DNA from: Eubacterium sp.
Lineage (GTDB): Bacteria; Bacillota; Clostridia; Lachnospirales; Lachnospiraceae
DNA length: 45,530 nucleotides
Direction of reading: 5' to 3'
Assembly (NCBI GenBank): GCA_017539165.1
Contig: JAFYHN010000091.1
Location: forward strand, 1 to 45,530
The notes beneath the pieces are model-generated. The model made no database searches, was not told the origin of the DNA, and was given only the letters and a program-made list of their open reading frames with translations. Each line of letters opens with the position of its first letter. The first letter of the stretch is position 1. A program made the position numbers and the translations under genes. Below, one piece after another: positions 7,818 through 17,244 of the stretch.

Positions 7818-9865
7818 TTTCCCTCTGTAAAATTATATGAATATATAAATACAGGATTGTTAGCCTGCATCATATGATAATCGCCAAGTTCTTTAATATT
7901 TGTAACAGCAACTTGAGAAATGTTAATATCAGTAACAGGATACTCCTTAAGAGCCGCATTCATTTCAGTAATGCTTTCCATACTGACAGCATTCATTACA
8001 ACTCTCATATTTGGATTAATCTCGTATAGTTTCTGAAGTATATCTCTAAGATGGCCTCTACTTCCACCAATAAATGCCACATCTGCTTTTACAAGTAATT
8101 CAAGGCCTTCAGGTGCCGTTTTCTGGAACACTTCTATATTGTTAAGTCCAAACTTTGAAACGTTGTTTTTTATAAGACTAACAGCTTCATCTTTGCATTC
8201 TACAGCGTATACTTTTATATCAGAAGAAAGAGAAGCTATCTCAATGGCTACTGATCCTGTACCACTACCGATATCATAAACAACATCTCCTGCTTTTAGG
8301 TTCATACGACAAACAGAAAGATGACGAATATCCTCTTTAGTCATAGGAATCCTTGGTTGCTCCGAACGTAAGAATTCTGAATCTTTTATATTCGGAGTTA
8401 GTGTTTTGTTATCTATAGAATCATTTATAATAGCACAAACATATAAACCTTCTTCAGTGAAGTTTTGAAGTTCCCTAATAGTAGGAGTCGATATAGATTC
8501 ATTGCTGTATGAAAGCTGGTAACCGACGTATATCGAAATATGGGAAGAGACATTATCTTTTTCTTCTAAAATGTCTCCTACTCTCCTGATATCTTTGACA
8601 CCCGAACAAATAAAAAATATTTTTTTATTATATCTAACTGCATCTATTAATTGAGGTCTCCAGATATTTTCATCTATTCCATGCAAACTAAGTATCTTAG
8701 CATCCTGCCAGCTGATACCTATTTTAGCTGACAAAAGAGTGATCGATGATATACCCGGCAGGATTTTTACAGATGGAAACTTCTCGATAAGTGCCTGATA
8801 CATTTTTTCGGCGCCGCTATAAAATCCAGGATCACCTGAGAAAAGTATTACAATGTTACTATCACTAACACTCTCTTCTTTAATCTGCTCCAAAATTGGA
8901 ATGATATCTTTTGCCAGATAATATGGATACTTTAAAGCATTTGAAGATACAATCTTCAACATCCTTTCAGCTCCAAATATGTAATCAGCCTTATCGATAG
9001 CATTTTTAACTTCAACAGTCAGACATTCTTCAGAACCACATCCAATACCTGCAAGTATAATATTCTGTATACCTTTATTAATCTTGATTTCCAGAAGTTT
9101 TTCTATTTTATTGATTGTCTCGTTCATTGAAAAGCCAGTTTGATCAACATCAGGTCTTTCAATCATATGCACATCTATACCGCATTCAATTGCAGCCTCG
9201 ATCTTAGTATCAACTCCACCTGTTGTACCACTTTCTTTCGTAACGAGATGTTTTATATCATACTGCTCAATCAGTGCTTTATTAATAGTCTTTGTAAAAG
9301 GCCCCTGCATTGCAATAATCTGCTTGCCTTCAAGATTAGCATCATAGCAAAGTTTAAGACTTTCCATTCCTGGAAGTACACGGACAATAAGTCGATGTTT
9401 TAACGATTCATTATTACAGAATGAACTTAATTCTTTACTTCCTGTTGTTAAAAGAATATTTCCATCAGTCTTTTCTAGAGATTTTGCGCAATTTTCAGTA
9501 GAATCATATCTAAAAATGTTAGTAGCTGAAACCTTATTTGACGGATTGTTACTGTTAGAATCTCTAAGCAGACGAATATAAGTAATATTACTTCCTTCAA
9601 GGCTATTCTTAATAGTTTCAGTAACAATTTCTGCATATGGATGTGTAGCATCGATAACGATATCACAACCAATCTCTTTGTAGAGGCATTTCATTCCTTC
9701 GGCATCAAGTCGACCCTGATGAATCTTTACAAAGGCTGAGGCATTTAAAACCATGGTGCCATATTCAGTTGCGACACTAACATCACAGGCAACACCTGAA
9801 CGTTCTAACATTTCTGCAAGCGTACGTCCTTCTGTTGTTCCTGCAAATATAAGAATTCTACTCAT
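7814..9865 (-). CDS. cbiJET: Trifunctional CbiJ-CbiE-CbiT fusion
   Basis: A 683-residue fusion covering consecutive steps of anaerobic corrin synthesis. Residues 1 to about 255 are the precorrin-6A reductase CbiJ (start SRILIFAGTTEGRTLAEML, later MQGPFT and TKESGTTGG). About 267-475 is the C5-methyltransferase CbiE (ILAGIGCGSEECLTVEV, then LFSGDPGFYSGAEKM). About 490-683 is the C15-methyltransferase/decarboxylase CbiT (IPMTKEDIRHLSVCRM, SAM motif DIGSGTGSVAIE, then AFIGGSRG). CbiE-CbiT fusion is familiar (CobL); joining the reductase in front is less usual. The start overlaps the end of the cbiG-cbiH fusion by 8 bases and has a GAGGT ribosome site. Confidence 0.95.
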   Translation of the reverse strand: MSRILIFAGTTEGRTLAEMLERSGVACDVSVATEYGTMVLNASAFVKIHQGRLDAEGMKCLYKEIGCDIVIDATHPYAEIVTETIKNSLEGSNITYIRLLRDSNSNNPSNKVSATNIFRYDSTENCAKSLEKTDGNILLTTGSKELSSFCNNESLKHRLIVRVLPGMESLKLCYDANLEGKQIIAMQGPFTKTINKALIEQYDIKHLVTKESGTTGGVDTKIEAAIECGIDVHMIERPDVDQTGFSMNETINKIEKLLEIKINKGIQNIILAGIGCGSEECLTVEVKNAIDKADYIFGAERMLKIVSSNALKYPYYLAKDIIPILEQIKEESVSDSNIVILFSGDPGFYSGAEKMYQALIEKFPSVKILPGISSITLLSAKIGISWQDAKILSLHGIDENIWRPQLIDAVRYNKKIFFICSGVKDIRRVGDILEEKDNVSSHISIYVGYQLSYSNESISTPTIRELQNFTEEGLYVCAIINDSIDNKTLTPNIKDSEFLRSEQPRIPMTKEDIRHLSVCRMNLKAGDVVYDIGSGTGSVAIEIASLSSDIKVYAVECKDEAVSLIKNNVSKFGLNNIEVFQKTAPEGLELLVKADVAFIGGSRGHLRDILQKLYEINPNMRVVMNAVSMESITEMNAALKEYPVTDINISQVAVTNIKELGDYHMMQANNPVFIYSYNFTEGK

Positions 9866-11669
9866 TGTAACCTCGTTTTGTAATCAACCTGTTATTATCT
9901 ATATATGATCTTGAATTACCAACAAACACAGTTGTAAACATATTTACCTTACAATTACGGAGCTCTTTTAATGTACAGCAAACAGCTCTCGTACCTTCAC
10001 GGCCGATATTCTCAACATAACCACAGGCTCTTTCAGAATCAGCACCTGCTTCAAGCATGATATCACAAGCCTTCTGAAGATAATCAGCTCTTTTACGACT
10101 CGACGGATTATATATAGCGATTGCAAAATCACCCATGATTGCTGCTTGAAGCCGCCTTACTATAGTATCCCATGGTGTCATAAGATCACTAAGAGAAATG
10201 ACACAAAAATCATGATTTAGTGGTGCTCCCAAAACAGCTGCTCCACTGCTGGCGGCTGTAATCCCAGGCACAACCACTATTTCTGTATCGGGATACTTAG
10301 AAGAAAGCTCGAACATCGGAGAAGCCATACCATAGATTCCGGCATCACCACTACAGATTAATGAAACATTCTTTCCGGATTCTGCAAGTTCATAACAGAG
10401 TTCACATCGTTCAATCTCCTGACGCATACCCGTTGTTCGATAGTCCTTGTAAGGGTAAAACTTCTTTAGAAGATCAACATAAACCGTGTAACCTACTACT
10501 ACGTCACTTGATTCGATAACATCTTTTGCCTTCTTGGATAGATAAGAATGGTCTCCGGGACCGATTCCGACTATATATATTATTTTGTTTCTATGAATAT
10601 TCGTTTTTATACTATCAGATTTATTATATGATAAATTAGTATCACATATACGGACTTTTCTATGGGCGATTGCAACCGTCACACCTTGTCCAGATATTTT
10701 GGGAACTAAGAGTTCCGAGTCCTCTCCAGCTGCACATATAGCTGCTCTCTCACATACATTTGAAACACCAGTAACTTCTCTTACAAATTCTGATTCTGAG
10801 AAGTCGCCTTTTACAGTACTTAATACATGTGATGAATAGGTTTTAAGTCTCTTTCTCTCTTTCTGAGCATAGAGAACAAGACCATATTCTTTTGCTTTTA
10901 TATCAATCGTAGCTATTTCTGCAATATCACTTATGTTGAGATTATTATCTATAAGGACCTTATCTACAGCATTGCGAATTGTCTCTTCTTGAGTGTCTTT
11001 CTTGCAACCTATTCCGAGAACATATTCTCTAGGTCTAAGATACAATGTGTAATGTTCATCATAGATAGCATCTGATGAAATAATAACATCAAATTCATCA
11101 TTATCCTTACCAGAATGATCAATATCAAAAGTATGTACTGTTAGTTCAGCCGGCAAGTTTATTCCTTCATATTCAATATCAGGACTTATTCCTATTGATA
11201 TATGTCCTGTTTCGAGAAGTTTAGATGAGACTGACTGTATCGCTTCTCTGTTGACGATTTCAAGAGAATTGTTCATTGCAAAAACATCTACTGAGAATTT
11301 TGACTGAACATCTGTACCTGTTGTGATGATGGGTTCTGAATTGAGACGTTTTGCTATTTTATTTGCAAGTTCATTTGCCCCTCCTACATGTCCTGATAAG
11401 ATTGGGATGACGTGTCTTCCTTTTTCGTCTATAACAATAACAGGGCTGTCGCTAAGCTTATCCTTAAGAACAGAAGAAACAGCACGGACTGCAATACCTG
11501 CAGCACCAACAAAAATTATCGGAGCCTTTATATCGAAAGAATCCTGTGTCCATTCCGAGAGAATGTCATCAGAACTTCTTCTTTCGAAAATGTGCTCTGG
11601 AAATGCATATTCTATTTTATCGGAAAGCTCCCATCCGGTATGGGTGAAAGCACATATTCTTATAATCAT
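9858..11669 (-). CDS. cbiGH: CbiG-CbiH fusion (cobalt-precorrin-5A hydrolase / precorrin-3B C17-methyltransferase)
   Basis: A 603-residue fusion. Residues 1 to about 345 are CbiG, which opens the ring lactone and releases acetaldehyde; HVIPILSGHVGGANELA and the C-terminal GIGCKKDT and GVSNVCERAA motifs are typical. About 365-603 is CbiH, the C17 ring-contraction methyltransferase (YIVGIGPGDHSYLSKKA, YTTGMR-like TTGMRQEIERCE, SGDAGIYGMASPMFEL, IYNPSSRKR). The two act in adjacent steps, so the fusion makes metabolic sense. The start has no good ribosome site and lies 14 bases after the cbiF stop, suggesting translational coupling. Confidence 0.96.
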   Translation of the reverse strand: MIIRICAFTHTGWELSDKIEYAFPEHIFERRSSDDILSEWTQDSFDIKAPIIFVGAAGIAVRAVSSVLKDKLSDSPVIVIDEKGRHVIPILSGHVGGANELANKIAKRLNSEPIITTGTDVQSKFSVDVFAMNNSLEIVNREAIQSVSSKLLETGHISIGISPDIEYEGINLPAELTVHTFDIDHSGKDNDEFDVIISSDAIYDEHYTLYLRPREYVLGIGCKKDTQEETIRNAVDKVLIDNNLNISDIAEIATIDIKAKEYGLVLYAQKERKRLKTYSSHVLSTVKGDFSESEFVREVTGVSNVCERAAICAAGEDSELLVPKISGQGVTVAIAHRKVRICDTNLSYNKSDSIKTNIHRNKIIYIVGIGPGDHSYLSKKAKDVIESSDVVVGYTVYVDLLKKFYPYKDYRTTGMRQEIERCELCYELAESGKNVSLICSGDAGIYGMASPMFELSSKYPDTEIVVVPGITAASSGAAVLGAPLNHDFCVISLSDLMTPWDTIVRRLQAAIMGDFAIAIYNPSSRKRADYLQKACDIMLEAGADSERACGYVENIGREGTRAVCCTLKELRNCKVNMFTTVFVGNSRSYIDNNRLITKRGYNE

Positions 11670-11683
11670 ATTTTTTATTTTTA

Positions 11684-12475
11684 TTAAAGGTTTTTATTAT
11701 CATCTACTTCAGCTTCACGGTATTCAGTAGAAAAGTCAGGGGCATAGAGACGAGACTTTTTGTAACCGGAATTTGCGATGACATTTCCAACGAGAATCAC
11801 TGCTGTTTTAGTAATGTTATGTTCCTTGGCCGTTTGAGCCAGTGTTTCAAGCGTACAGATATAACATTCCTCATCAGGCCAGGTGGCTTTATAAACGATA
11901 GCTGCAGGAGTATCTGCAGAATAACCACCTCGAACCAGACGCTCGGATAGTTCATCGAGCATCGAAGTACTGAGATAAATGGCCATGCTGGTCTTGTGTG
12001 CGGCAAAACTCTCTATCGTCTCAGAATCCGGTACATCCGTTTTACCGGCCATCCTTGTAATGATTAGAGACTGAGATATTCCTGGAAGTGTATATTCCAG
12101 ATTTAGGCTTGATGCAGCTCCAAAACAGGCCGTGACCCCAGGACAAATGTCATAAGGAATACCTAGTTCATCTAGTGAATCCATCTGTTCACGGATGGCA
12201 CCGTATAAACTCGGATCACCAGTATGAAGTCTCACGATGGACTTGTTACTATCATAAGCATCTTTCATTACATCTATAATCTCATCCAGAGTCATGAATG
12301 CACTATTATAGATTTTAGCATCAGGACAATATTCAAGAAGTTCAGGATTCACAAGTGAACCCGCATATATAACAATGTCAGCATTTTTGAGAAGCTCAGC
12401 TCCTCGTACAGTTATCAGGTCTTTTGCCCCTGATCCTGCGCCGACAAAGTGAATTATCGTGTTTTTATTTTCCAT
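11684..12475 (-). CDS. cbiF: Cobalt-precorrin-4 C11-methyltransferase CbiF
   Basis: A 263-residue SAM-dependent tetrapyrrole methylase. IIHFVGAGSGAKDLITVRG at the N-terminus, YAGSLVNPELL, HTGDPSLYGAIREQMD, PGVTACFGAAS and the RMAGKTDVPDSE region are characteristic of CbiF/CobM. It methylates C11 after ring contraction. It lies between cbiD and the cbiG-cbiH fusion in the operon. Confidence 0.96.
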   Translation of the reverse strand: MENKNTIIHFVGAGSGAKDLITVRGAELLKNADIVIYAGSLVNPELLEYCPDAKIYNSAFMTLDEIIDVMKDAYDSNKSIVRLHTGDPSLYGAIREQMDSLDELGIPYDICPGVTACFGAASSLNLEYTLPGISQSLIITRMAGKTDVPDSETIESFAAHKTSMAIYLSTSMLDELSERLVRGGYSADTPAAIVYKATWPDEECYICTLETLAQTAKEHNITKTAVILVGNVIANSGYKKSRLYAPDFSTEYREAEVDDNKNL

Positions 12476-12534
12476 ATAAGTATCCTTATAAAATCATACT
12501 CATAATTCAATTTGTTTTTTATTATCTTTAAATT

Positions 12535-13644
12535 TTATATCATTTTATCAAGAAGAGCTTCTGCTCCTGAAGTTTTACCCATCAGTCCGAATACATTTGA
12601 AAAAATTATGCATTCGATATTGAATCTATCGGCTGCTCTTTTCTTTAGATAGTAGTCAGCTTTACGCATCACTTCTGCCATAAATTCTTTTTCTTTTCCG
12701 GTTGTAAGAATCAATTCGTAGGCAGCATCTGTTGAAACACAGTCAAGAATTCCATTAAGTATATCTGCTGGAAGTCCAGCTTTTATTCCTGCAGCAACCA
12801 TGAGTTCCGTTCTGCAGTCTGCTTCTTTTGAGTGCGTATTCATAATTCCACCGGATACTTTAATGAGTTTTCCGATATGTCCACACAGAAGAGCTTCTTT
12901 AAAACCAAGTTCTGCAATCATATCAAGAGTCTGCCCGATGAAGTTAGAACATTTGACAGCTTCGTCGAGATCATATCCATATGTTTCTTTCATAAAATCA
13001 AGACCATAATTTCCGGGAGCAATTACTACACTCACACAACCTAAAGCCTTTTTCTGGTTCAGTTCTACTTTTATTGTATCGAGAAGAGCCTGTGAGCTCA
13101 TAGGTTCAACTATTCCGGAAGTCCCAAGAACTGAGAGACCACCTTCTATTCCGAGTCTCGGGTTAAATGTCTTCTCAGCTATCTCCTCTCCACCAGGTAT
13201 AGAGATGATCACTGAAAGACTTCCAATATAATCAAGAAGATTCATAACTTCTCTGACTTCATTTTCGATCATCTGACGAGGAACCGTGTTGATCGCTGCA
13301 TTTCCAACCGGCTGGTCAAGACCGGGCTTGGTTACTCTTCCAACACCCTCACCTCCATCTATAATTATCTGATTATCTGATGAATCACTTTGATTTTTTA
13401 TAGAACGGACTGTAGCATATACTATCGCTCCGGTTGTTACATCCGGATCATCACCGCCATCTTTCATTACTCCGCAAATGACTTCATTTTCACTACGCTG
13501 AATATCTAAAATCCTCGCATGAAAATCAATCCCTTTAGGTGTTGTAATAGTTATATTATCTTTTACGTTACCGCTAAGAAGCATGTATGTCGCAGCCTTC
13601 GCAGCAGCGGCACTGCAGCTTCCAGTCGTAAAACCGTATCTCAT
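12535..13644 (-). CDS. cbiD: Cobalt-precorrin-5B C1-methyltransferase CbiD
   Basis: A 369-residue protein with the signature N-terminus YGFTTGSCSAAAAKAA, the DGGDDPDVT motif, GGEGVGRVTKPGL and NTHSKEADCR. CbiD methylates C1 in the anaerobic pathway and is its hallmark enzyme, absent from the aerobic route. The start overlaps the cbiC stop by 4 bases. Confidence 0.97.
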   Translation of the reverse strand: MRYGFTTGSCSAAAAKAATYMLLSGNVKDNITITTPKGIDFHARILDIQRSENEVICGVMKDGGDDPDVTTGAIVYATVRSIKNQSDSSDNQIIIDGGEGVGRVTKPGLDQPVGNAAINTVPRQMIENEVREVMNLLDYIGSLSVIISIPGGEEIAEKTFNPRLGIEGGLSVLGTSGIVEPMSSQALLDTIKVELNQKKALGCVSVVIAPGNYGLDFMKETYGYDLDEAVKCSNFIGQTLDMIAELGFKEALLCGHIGKLIKVSGGIMNTHSKEADCRTELMVAAGIKAGLPADILNGILDCVSTDAAYELILTTGKEKEFMAEVMRKADYYLKKRAADRFNIECIIFSNVFGLMGKTSGAEALLDKMI

Positions 13645-14282
13645 ATATTTCCTTTTCTCATCTCATAGAGAACTGCATTACATATAGCAGCAGCTACATT
13701 GCTTCCGCCTTTTCTTCCACGATTAATTATATACGGAATCTCAGTCTCCATTATCATATCTTTTGCAGCTTCTACATTTACGAAACCAACCGGAACTCCA
13801 ATTACAAATGAAGGAACGTAAAGCTTCTCATCATACATTCTCCTCAGTTCAATCAGAGCTGTAGGGGCATTTCCAATCGCAAATATTACTTTCTTATCAA
13901 ACTTTGCAGCTCGTTCCATACTGACGGTGGCGCGAGTGACACCTCGTGATGCAGCCTCTTCTGCTACATCTTTGTCTGCCATAAAACATCTTACTTCACC
14001 GCCGTACTTTGCAAGCTCAGTCTTGTTAATTCCTGAAAGTCCCATGTTAGTATCAGTAACAATTATTGCACCTTCACGTATCAGTGAAGCGATTATTGTT
14101 ATTGCATCAGGAGAAAAAGTAAGTGTCTCAGCATAATCGAAGTCAGCCGTCGTGTGAATCGCACGCTTTATCAGAAATGCTTTATCTTCAGGAATCTCAA
14201 TACCTCTCTCACATAGTTCTGCGGTGATAATCTCAAAGCTTCTCTTTTCAATTTCGTTTGGTTTTATATGTTCTATCATCAT
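13641..14282 (-). CDS. cbiC: Cobalt-precorrin-8 methylmutase CbiC
   Basis: A 213-residue protein of normal CbiC length. It moves a methyl group from C11 to C12 to give cobyrinate. The catalytic His lies in RAIHTTADFDYAE; DTNMGLSGINK, IGNAPTAL and VIGVPVGFVNVEAAK are typical. The start codon directly follows the stop of the lipoprotein gene (TAAATG) with no separate ribosome site, so it depends on translation of that gene. Confidence 0.96.
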   Translation of the reverse strand: MMIEHIKPNEIEKRSFEIITAELCERGIEIPEDKAFLIKRAIHTTADFDYAETLTFSPDAITIIASLIREGAIIVTDTNMGLSGINKTELAKYGGEVRCFMADKDVAEEAASRGVTRATVSMERAAKFDKKVIFAIGNAPTALIELRRMYDEKLYVPSFVIGVPVGFVNVEAAKDMIMETEIPYIINRGRKGGSNVAAAICNAVLYEMRKGNI

Positions 14283-15056
14283 TTAATAAAAATCCACGTC
14301 GAATTCATTTATAAATGCGTATGCTACAATAGCAACATCAGTCATATTTCCGGTTCCATAAACTTCAATCTTGTAGCTTCGATCAGCCAGATTGCTTTTG
14401 AAGATCAAAACATATCCAGCTTTCGTTGTACCATCGATATCCTTTAAGCCAAAAAATGACTTATGAGTCTCATAATACTTGGTTACATCATCTTTAAGAT
14501 TTAATTGCATCTCTTTATAATTTACGTCATTTGAAAAGCTGCTTTCTTCTGACGCATAATCAATAGGTGTGACAAAAATCTCGATATTTCCATCCGTAAA
14601 ATGACATTTATCAGGTTCTGATTCGTCAACTTCATCCAGCGTAAAACCTTCACGATAACTGCAGCGAATCAACTTATCAACCTTGTAATCATAACTTGCA
14701 TATTCACCAGCACGACCATCATCGATGTCAGGCTGATCTAGTTCATCATCAATGATCTTAGCCGAATCCCCATCCCATTCGACAGCTTTACCATCATTGT
14801 CCTGATCCTGCTCAAGGAGATTATACAGATAATCAAGCTGAGAATTCGATGATGCATTATTATTTGTAGCGTCTACTATTAAAACATCTTGAGATGTATC
14901 TTCAGTTGTATCTTCAGTTGAATATTCATATACGATATCTGATGTATCATCTTCTGTGCTCCTAGCTTTGAACTCCCCAAATTCACAGCCTGTCATCACA
15001 GAAAGACACATCAATAAGACTAAACTACTACAAATTCTTTTTTTCATAACCTTCAC
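14283..15056 (-). CDS. Unrecognised lipoprotein embedded in the B12 operon
   Basis: A 257-residue protein I cannot assign. It has a lipoprotein signal with lipobox VMTGC (Cys24), a Thr/Asp/Glu-rich linker (about 30-75), a very acidic middle, and a C-terminal region (about 125-257) that looks like a compact alpha/beta domain (YKVDKLIRCSYREGF, AGYVLIFKSNLADRSYKIEVYG). It sits between cobD (4-base overlap) and cbiC (stop and start abut), so it is co-transcribed and translationally coupled with corrin enzymes although it acts outside the membrane. A role in cobalt, corrinoid or precursor capture is inference from position only. Confidence 0.75.
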   Translation of the reverse strand: MKVMKKRICSSLVLLMCLSVMTGCEFGEFKARSTEDDTSDIVYEYSTEDTTEDTSQDVLIVDATNNNASSNSQLDYLYNLLEQDQDNDGKAVEWDGDSAKIIDDELDQPDIDDGRAGEYASYDYKVDKLIRCSYREGFTLDEVDESEPDKCHFTDGNIEIFVTPIDYASEESSFSNDVNYKEMQLNLKDDVTKYYETHKSFFGLKDIDGTTKAGYVLIFKSNLADRSYKIEVYGTGNMTDVAIVAYAFINEFDVDFY

Positions 15057-16159
15057 CTTTTTACCTTTTTTATTGTATTCACTAATAACATATTCTCTTC
15101 ATGACCTTTTACTGCAATCCTGAACCAGCCCTCTCCTAGTCCGCTAAAATTGCTGCAGTCACGAATTAGTATACTTTGTTTTAATAATTCTGAAAAAATA
15201 TACAATTTTTGATTCATACATAATTCGGATGAGTTTATATTCATTTGTACGACAAAGAAATTGGTATCAGAATTTACAATCCTACAGTTTGATATTATAC
15301 CGAATTCTTCAATTAAATACTCTCTTTCTTCTCGGATCATTTTCAGACTTTTTTCTAAATAATCTGAATTCATCAATACTTCTGCTCCAGTAACAAGCAT
15401 TTCTTCAGAAGGAATCGAGAGATTCCATTCAGGAAGTTGACGTCTGACACTATCTATATTGTCCGCTGATGAAACCAGATATCCTGCTCGAATTCCCGGA
15501 CACGCAAAAAGCTTGGTAAATGCATCTACAACATAGAGATTAGAATATTCAGAAACTTTCTTTTTGTATGAATAACTACGATCCCCTGAAGAATCCGAGA
15601 TATAATCAAACATCCGATTTGATAATCGCAGGAAACACTCATCGAGCAGAACTGTACATTTGCAGGATTCACATTTCTCGAGAATTCGCTCCAACAGATC
15701 AGAATCAATGTTCTTCCCTGTTGGATTATTGGGATTAGTCAGAAAAAGAATGTCTGTTTTATCTGTTATATAATCCAGAATATCTTCAGTTAGTTTAAAA
15801 TCGTTTTCTTCTTTTAAAAAGAACTCTGAAATCTGACATCCTTGAATGACATTTAAAGCATGCTGGTAACCGAAAAAACCGGGACTTACGAGAAGCGCAT
15901 TCTTTGGATTCACAGCACGAACAACAGCCATAATAAGTTCTGATGCTCCGTTACCACATATGATATTCTCCGGGACAACACCTTCTAAAGAAGAAAGGCC
16001 ATGTCTGGCTCTTCTCTGTTCAGGATCAGGATAATGATTCATCCTTCTGATTCCATCTTTAACTGCTTTGATAACAGTTTCCGGACAGCCAAGCGGATTT
16101 ATATTGACCGAGAAATCATATTGAATTTTATTGCTATAAATATCTCCACCGTGAATCAT
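15053..16159 (-). CDS. cobD: Threonine-phosphate decarboxylase CobD
   Basis: A 368-residue class I/II PLP enzyme. It makes (R)-1-amino-2-propanol phosphate, the linker of the nucleotide loop, from L-threonine-O-3-phosphate. MIHGGDIY at the start, FSVNINPLGCP, ICGNGASELI, TNPNNPTGK and the PLP-Lys motif DAFTKLFACPGIRAGYL support CobD over histidinol-phosphate aminotransferase, as does the position next to cbiB. About 85 bases separate it from the cbiB stop, the longest gap in this part of the operon. Confidence 0.93.
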   Translation of the reverse strand: MIHGGDIYSNKIQYDFSVNINPLGCPETVIKAVKDGIRRMNHYPDPEQRRARHGLSSLEGVVPENIICGNGASELIMAVVRAVNPKNALLVSPGFFGYQHALNVIQGCQISEFFLKEENDFKLTEDILDYITDKTDILFLTNPNNPTGKNIDSDLLERILEKCESCKCTVLLDECFLRLSNRMFDYISDSSGDRSYSYKKKVSEYSNLYVVDAFTKLFACPGIRAGYLVSSADNIDSVRRQLPEWNLSIPSEEMLVTGAEVLMNSDYLEKSLKMIREEREYLIEEFGIISNCRIVNSDTNFFVVQMNINSSELCMNQKLYIFSELLKQSILIRDCSNFSGLGEGWFRIAVKGHEENMLLVNTIKKVKR

Positions 16160-16245
16160 ATCTAATCCATATCTAATCCTAATTTCAGCGTTTTACATTA
16201 ATTCTTAAATATCTTACCAGTCTTATCAATATTTTTACCAGTTTA

Positions 16246-17244
16246 TCAATGCATGATAAGATTCAAAATCCACATAATAAGGAAACTAAGAATGACTAAG
16301 ATTGCTTCAGTCAGATACATGAGACGGCACGCACGTTTAATGTCGTCATACTGAATCTTCCTCTTATCATCACCAATCAGAGGTTTCTTCACCATTTTAC
16401 CAAAGTAGGATGCGTCTCCACCAAGCTGGATACCGAGTGCTCCAGCACAAACACTTTCCGTCTGTCCGGCATTTGGGCTCTTAGTCTTAAGACTGTCACG
16501 TCTAAATATACGTAATGCTTCTATCTGGTCATATTCTTTACCTGCTGCATAGCAGGCACCGATCATGAACCATGCACTGATCCTTGCTGGTATATAATTT
16601 GCTATATCATCAACTTTTGCAGCAGCACTTCCGAAGAATTCATATCTATCGTTGTGGTAGCCAACCATCGAATCCATTGTGTTAATCGCTTTATATATAA
16701 ATCCAAGAACTGGCCCTCCAAGGGCTGTATAAAACATCGGCGCTATTACCCCATCTGAAGTATTTTCGGCAATCGTCTCAACTGTAGCCCTTGCAACGCC
16801 TTCATGATCAAGGACATCTGTATCACGGCCGACTATCATAGACACCGCAGTACGTGCATCCTTCAGAGTTCCATTTTTTAGTTTAGTATAAACTTTAGTA
16901 CTCTCATAATGAAGACTTCTGGCAGCCAGACTATAGCATGTGAGAATCGCTTCAACAAATATACCGAATACCGGATGAAGCTTGTAAGAAAAAATAACTA
17001 AAAGCGCCACGGTAACAGCAGTACTGAGAATAACGATCACACATAGATAAATACCTTCACGTACTTCCTGTTCAGTATCTCTGATGCTCGTCTTCGCGCT
17101 CATTCGCCAGTCCATGAACTTGTGATCAAGTTTGTCAATAAGCATTCCGATAAGTTTGACCGGATGTGGGAATCCCGCCGGATCGCCAACCACCAGATCA
17201 AGCACGTAACCAATCAGAAATGCGATGATATGATGTAATAACAT
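16246..17244 (-). CDS. cbiB: Adenosylcobinamide-phosphate synthase CbiB
   Basis: A 332-residue integral membrane protein that attaches aminopropanol (phosphate) to adenosylcobyrate. Signature segments are DLVVGDPAGFPHPVKLIG near the N-terminus, ARSLHYESTKV, VGRDTDVLDHEGVARATVE, ENTSDGVIAPMFY and NTMDSMVGYHNDRYEFFG. Four to five hydrophobic segments are visible. An in-frame ATG at 17268 exists, but the ATG at 17244 has GAGGGGG at ideal distance and is preferred. Even so the gene overlaps the end of the phosphatase gene by 47 bases. Confidence 0.95.
   Translation of the reverse strand: MLLHHIIAFLIGYVLDLVVGDPAGFPHPVKLIGMLIDKLDHKFMDWRMSAKTSIRDTEQEVREGIYLCVIVILSTAVTVALLVIFSYKLHPVFGIFVEAILTCYSLAARSLHYESTKVYTKLKNGTLKDARTAVSMIVGRDTDVLDHEGVARATVETIAENTSDGVIAPMFYTALGGPVLGFIYKAINTMDSMVGYHNDRYEFFGSAAAKVDDIANYIPARISAWFMIGACYAAGKEYDQIEALRIFRRDSLKTKSPNAGQTESVCAGALGIQLGGDASYFGKMVKKPLIGDDKRKIQYDDIKRACRLMYLTEAILVILSFLIMWILNLIMH

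Noticed and set aside
11323-11730. A 135-codon + strand frame in the cbiG region
   Set aside because: Antisense to a well-supported CbiG domain; no ribosome site.
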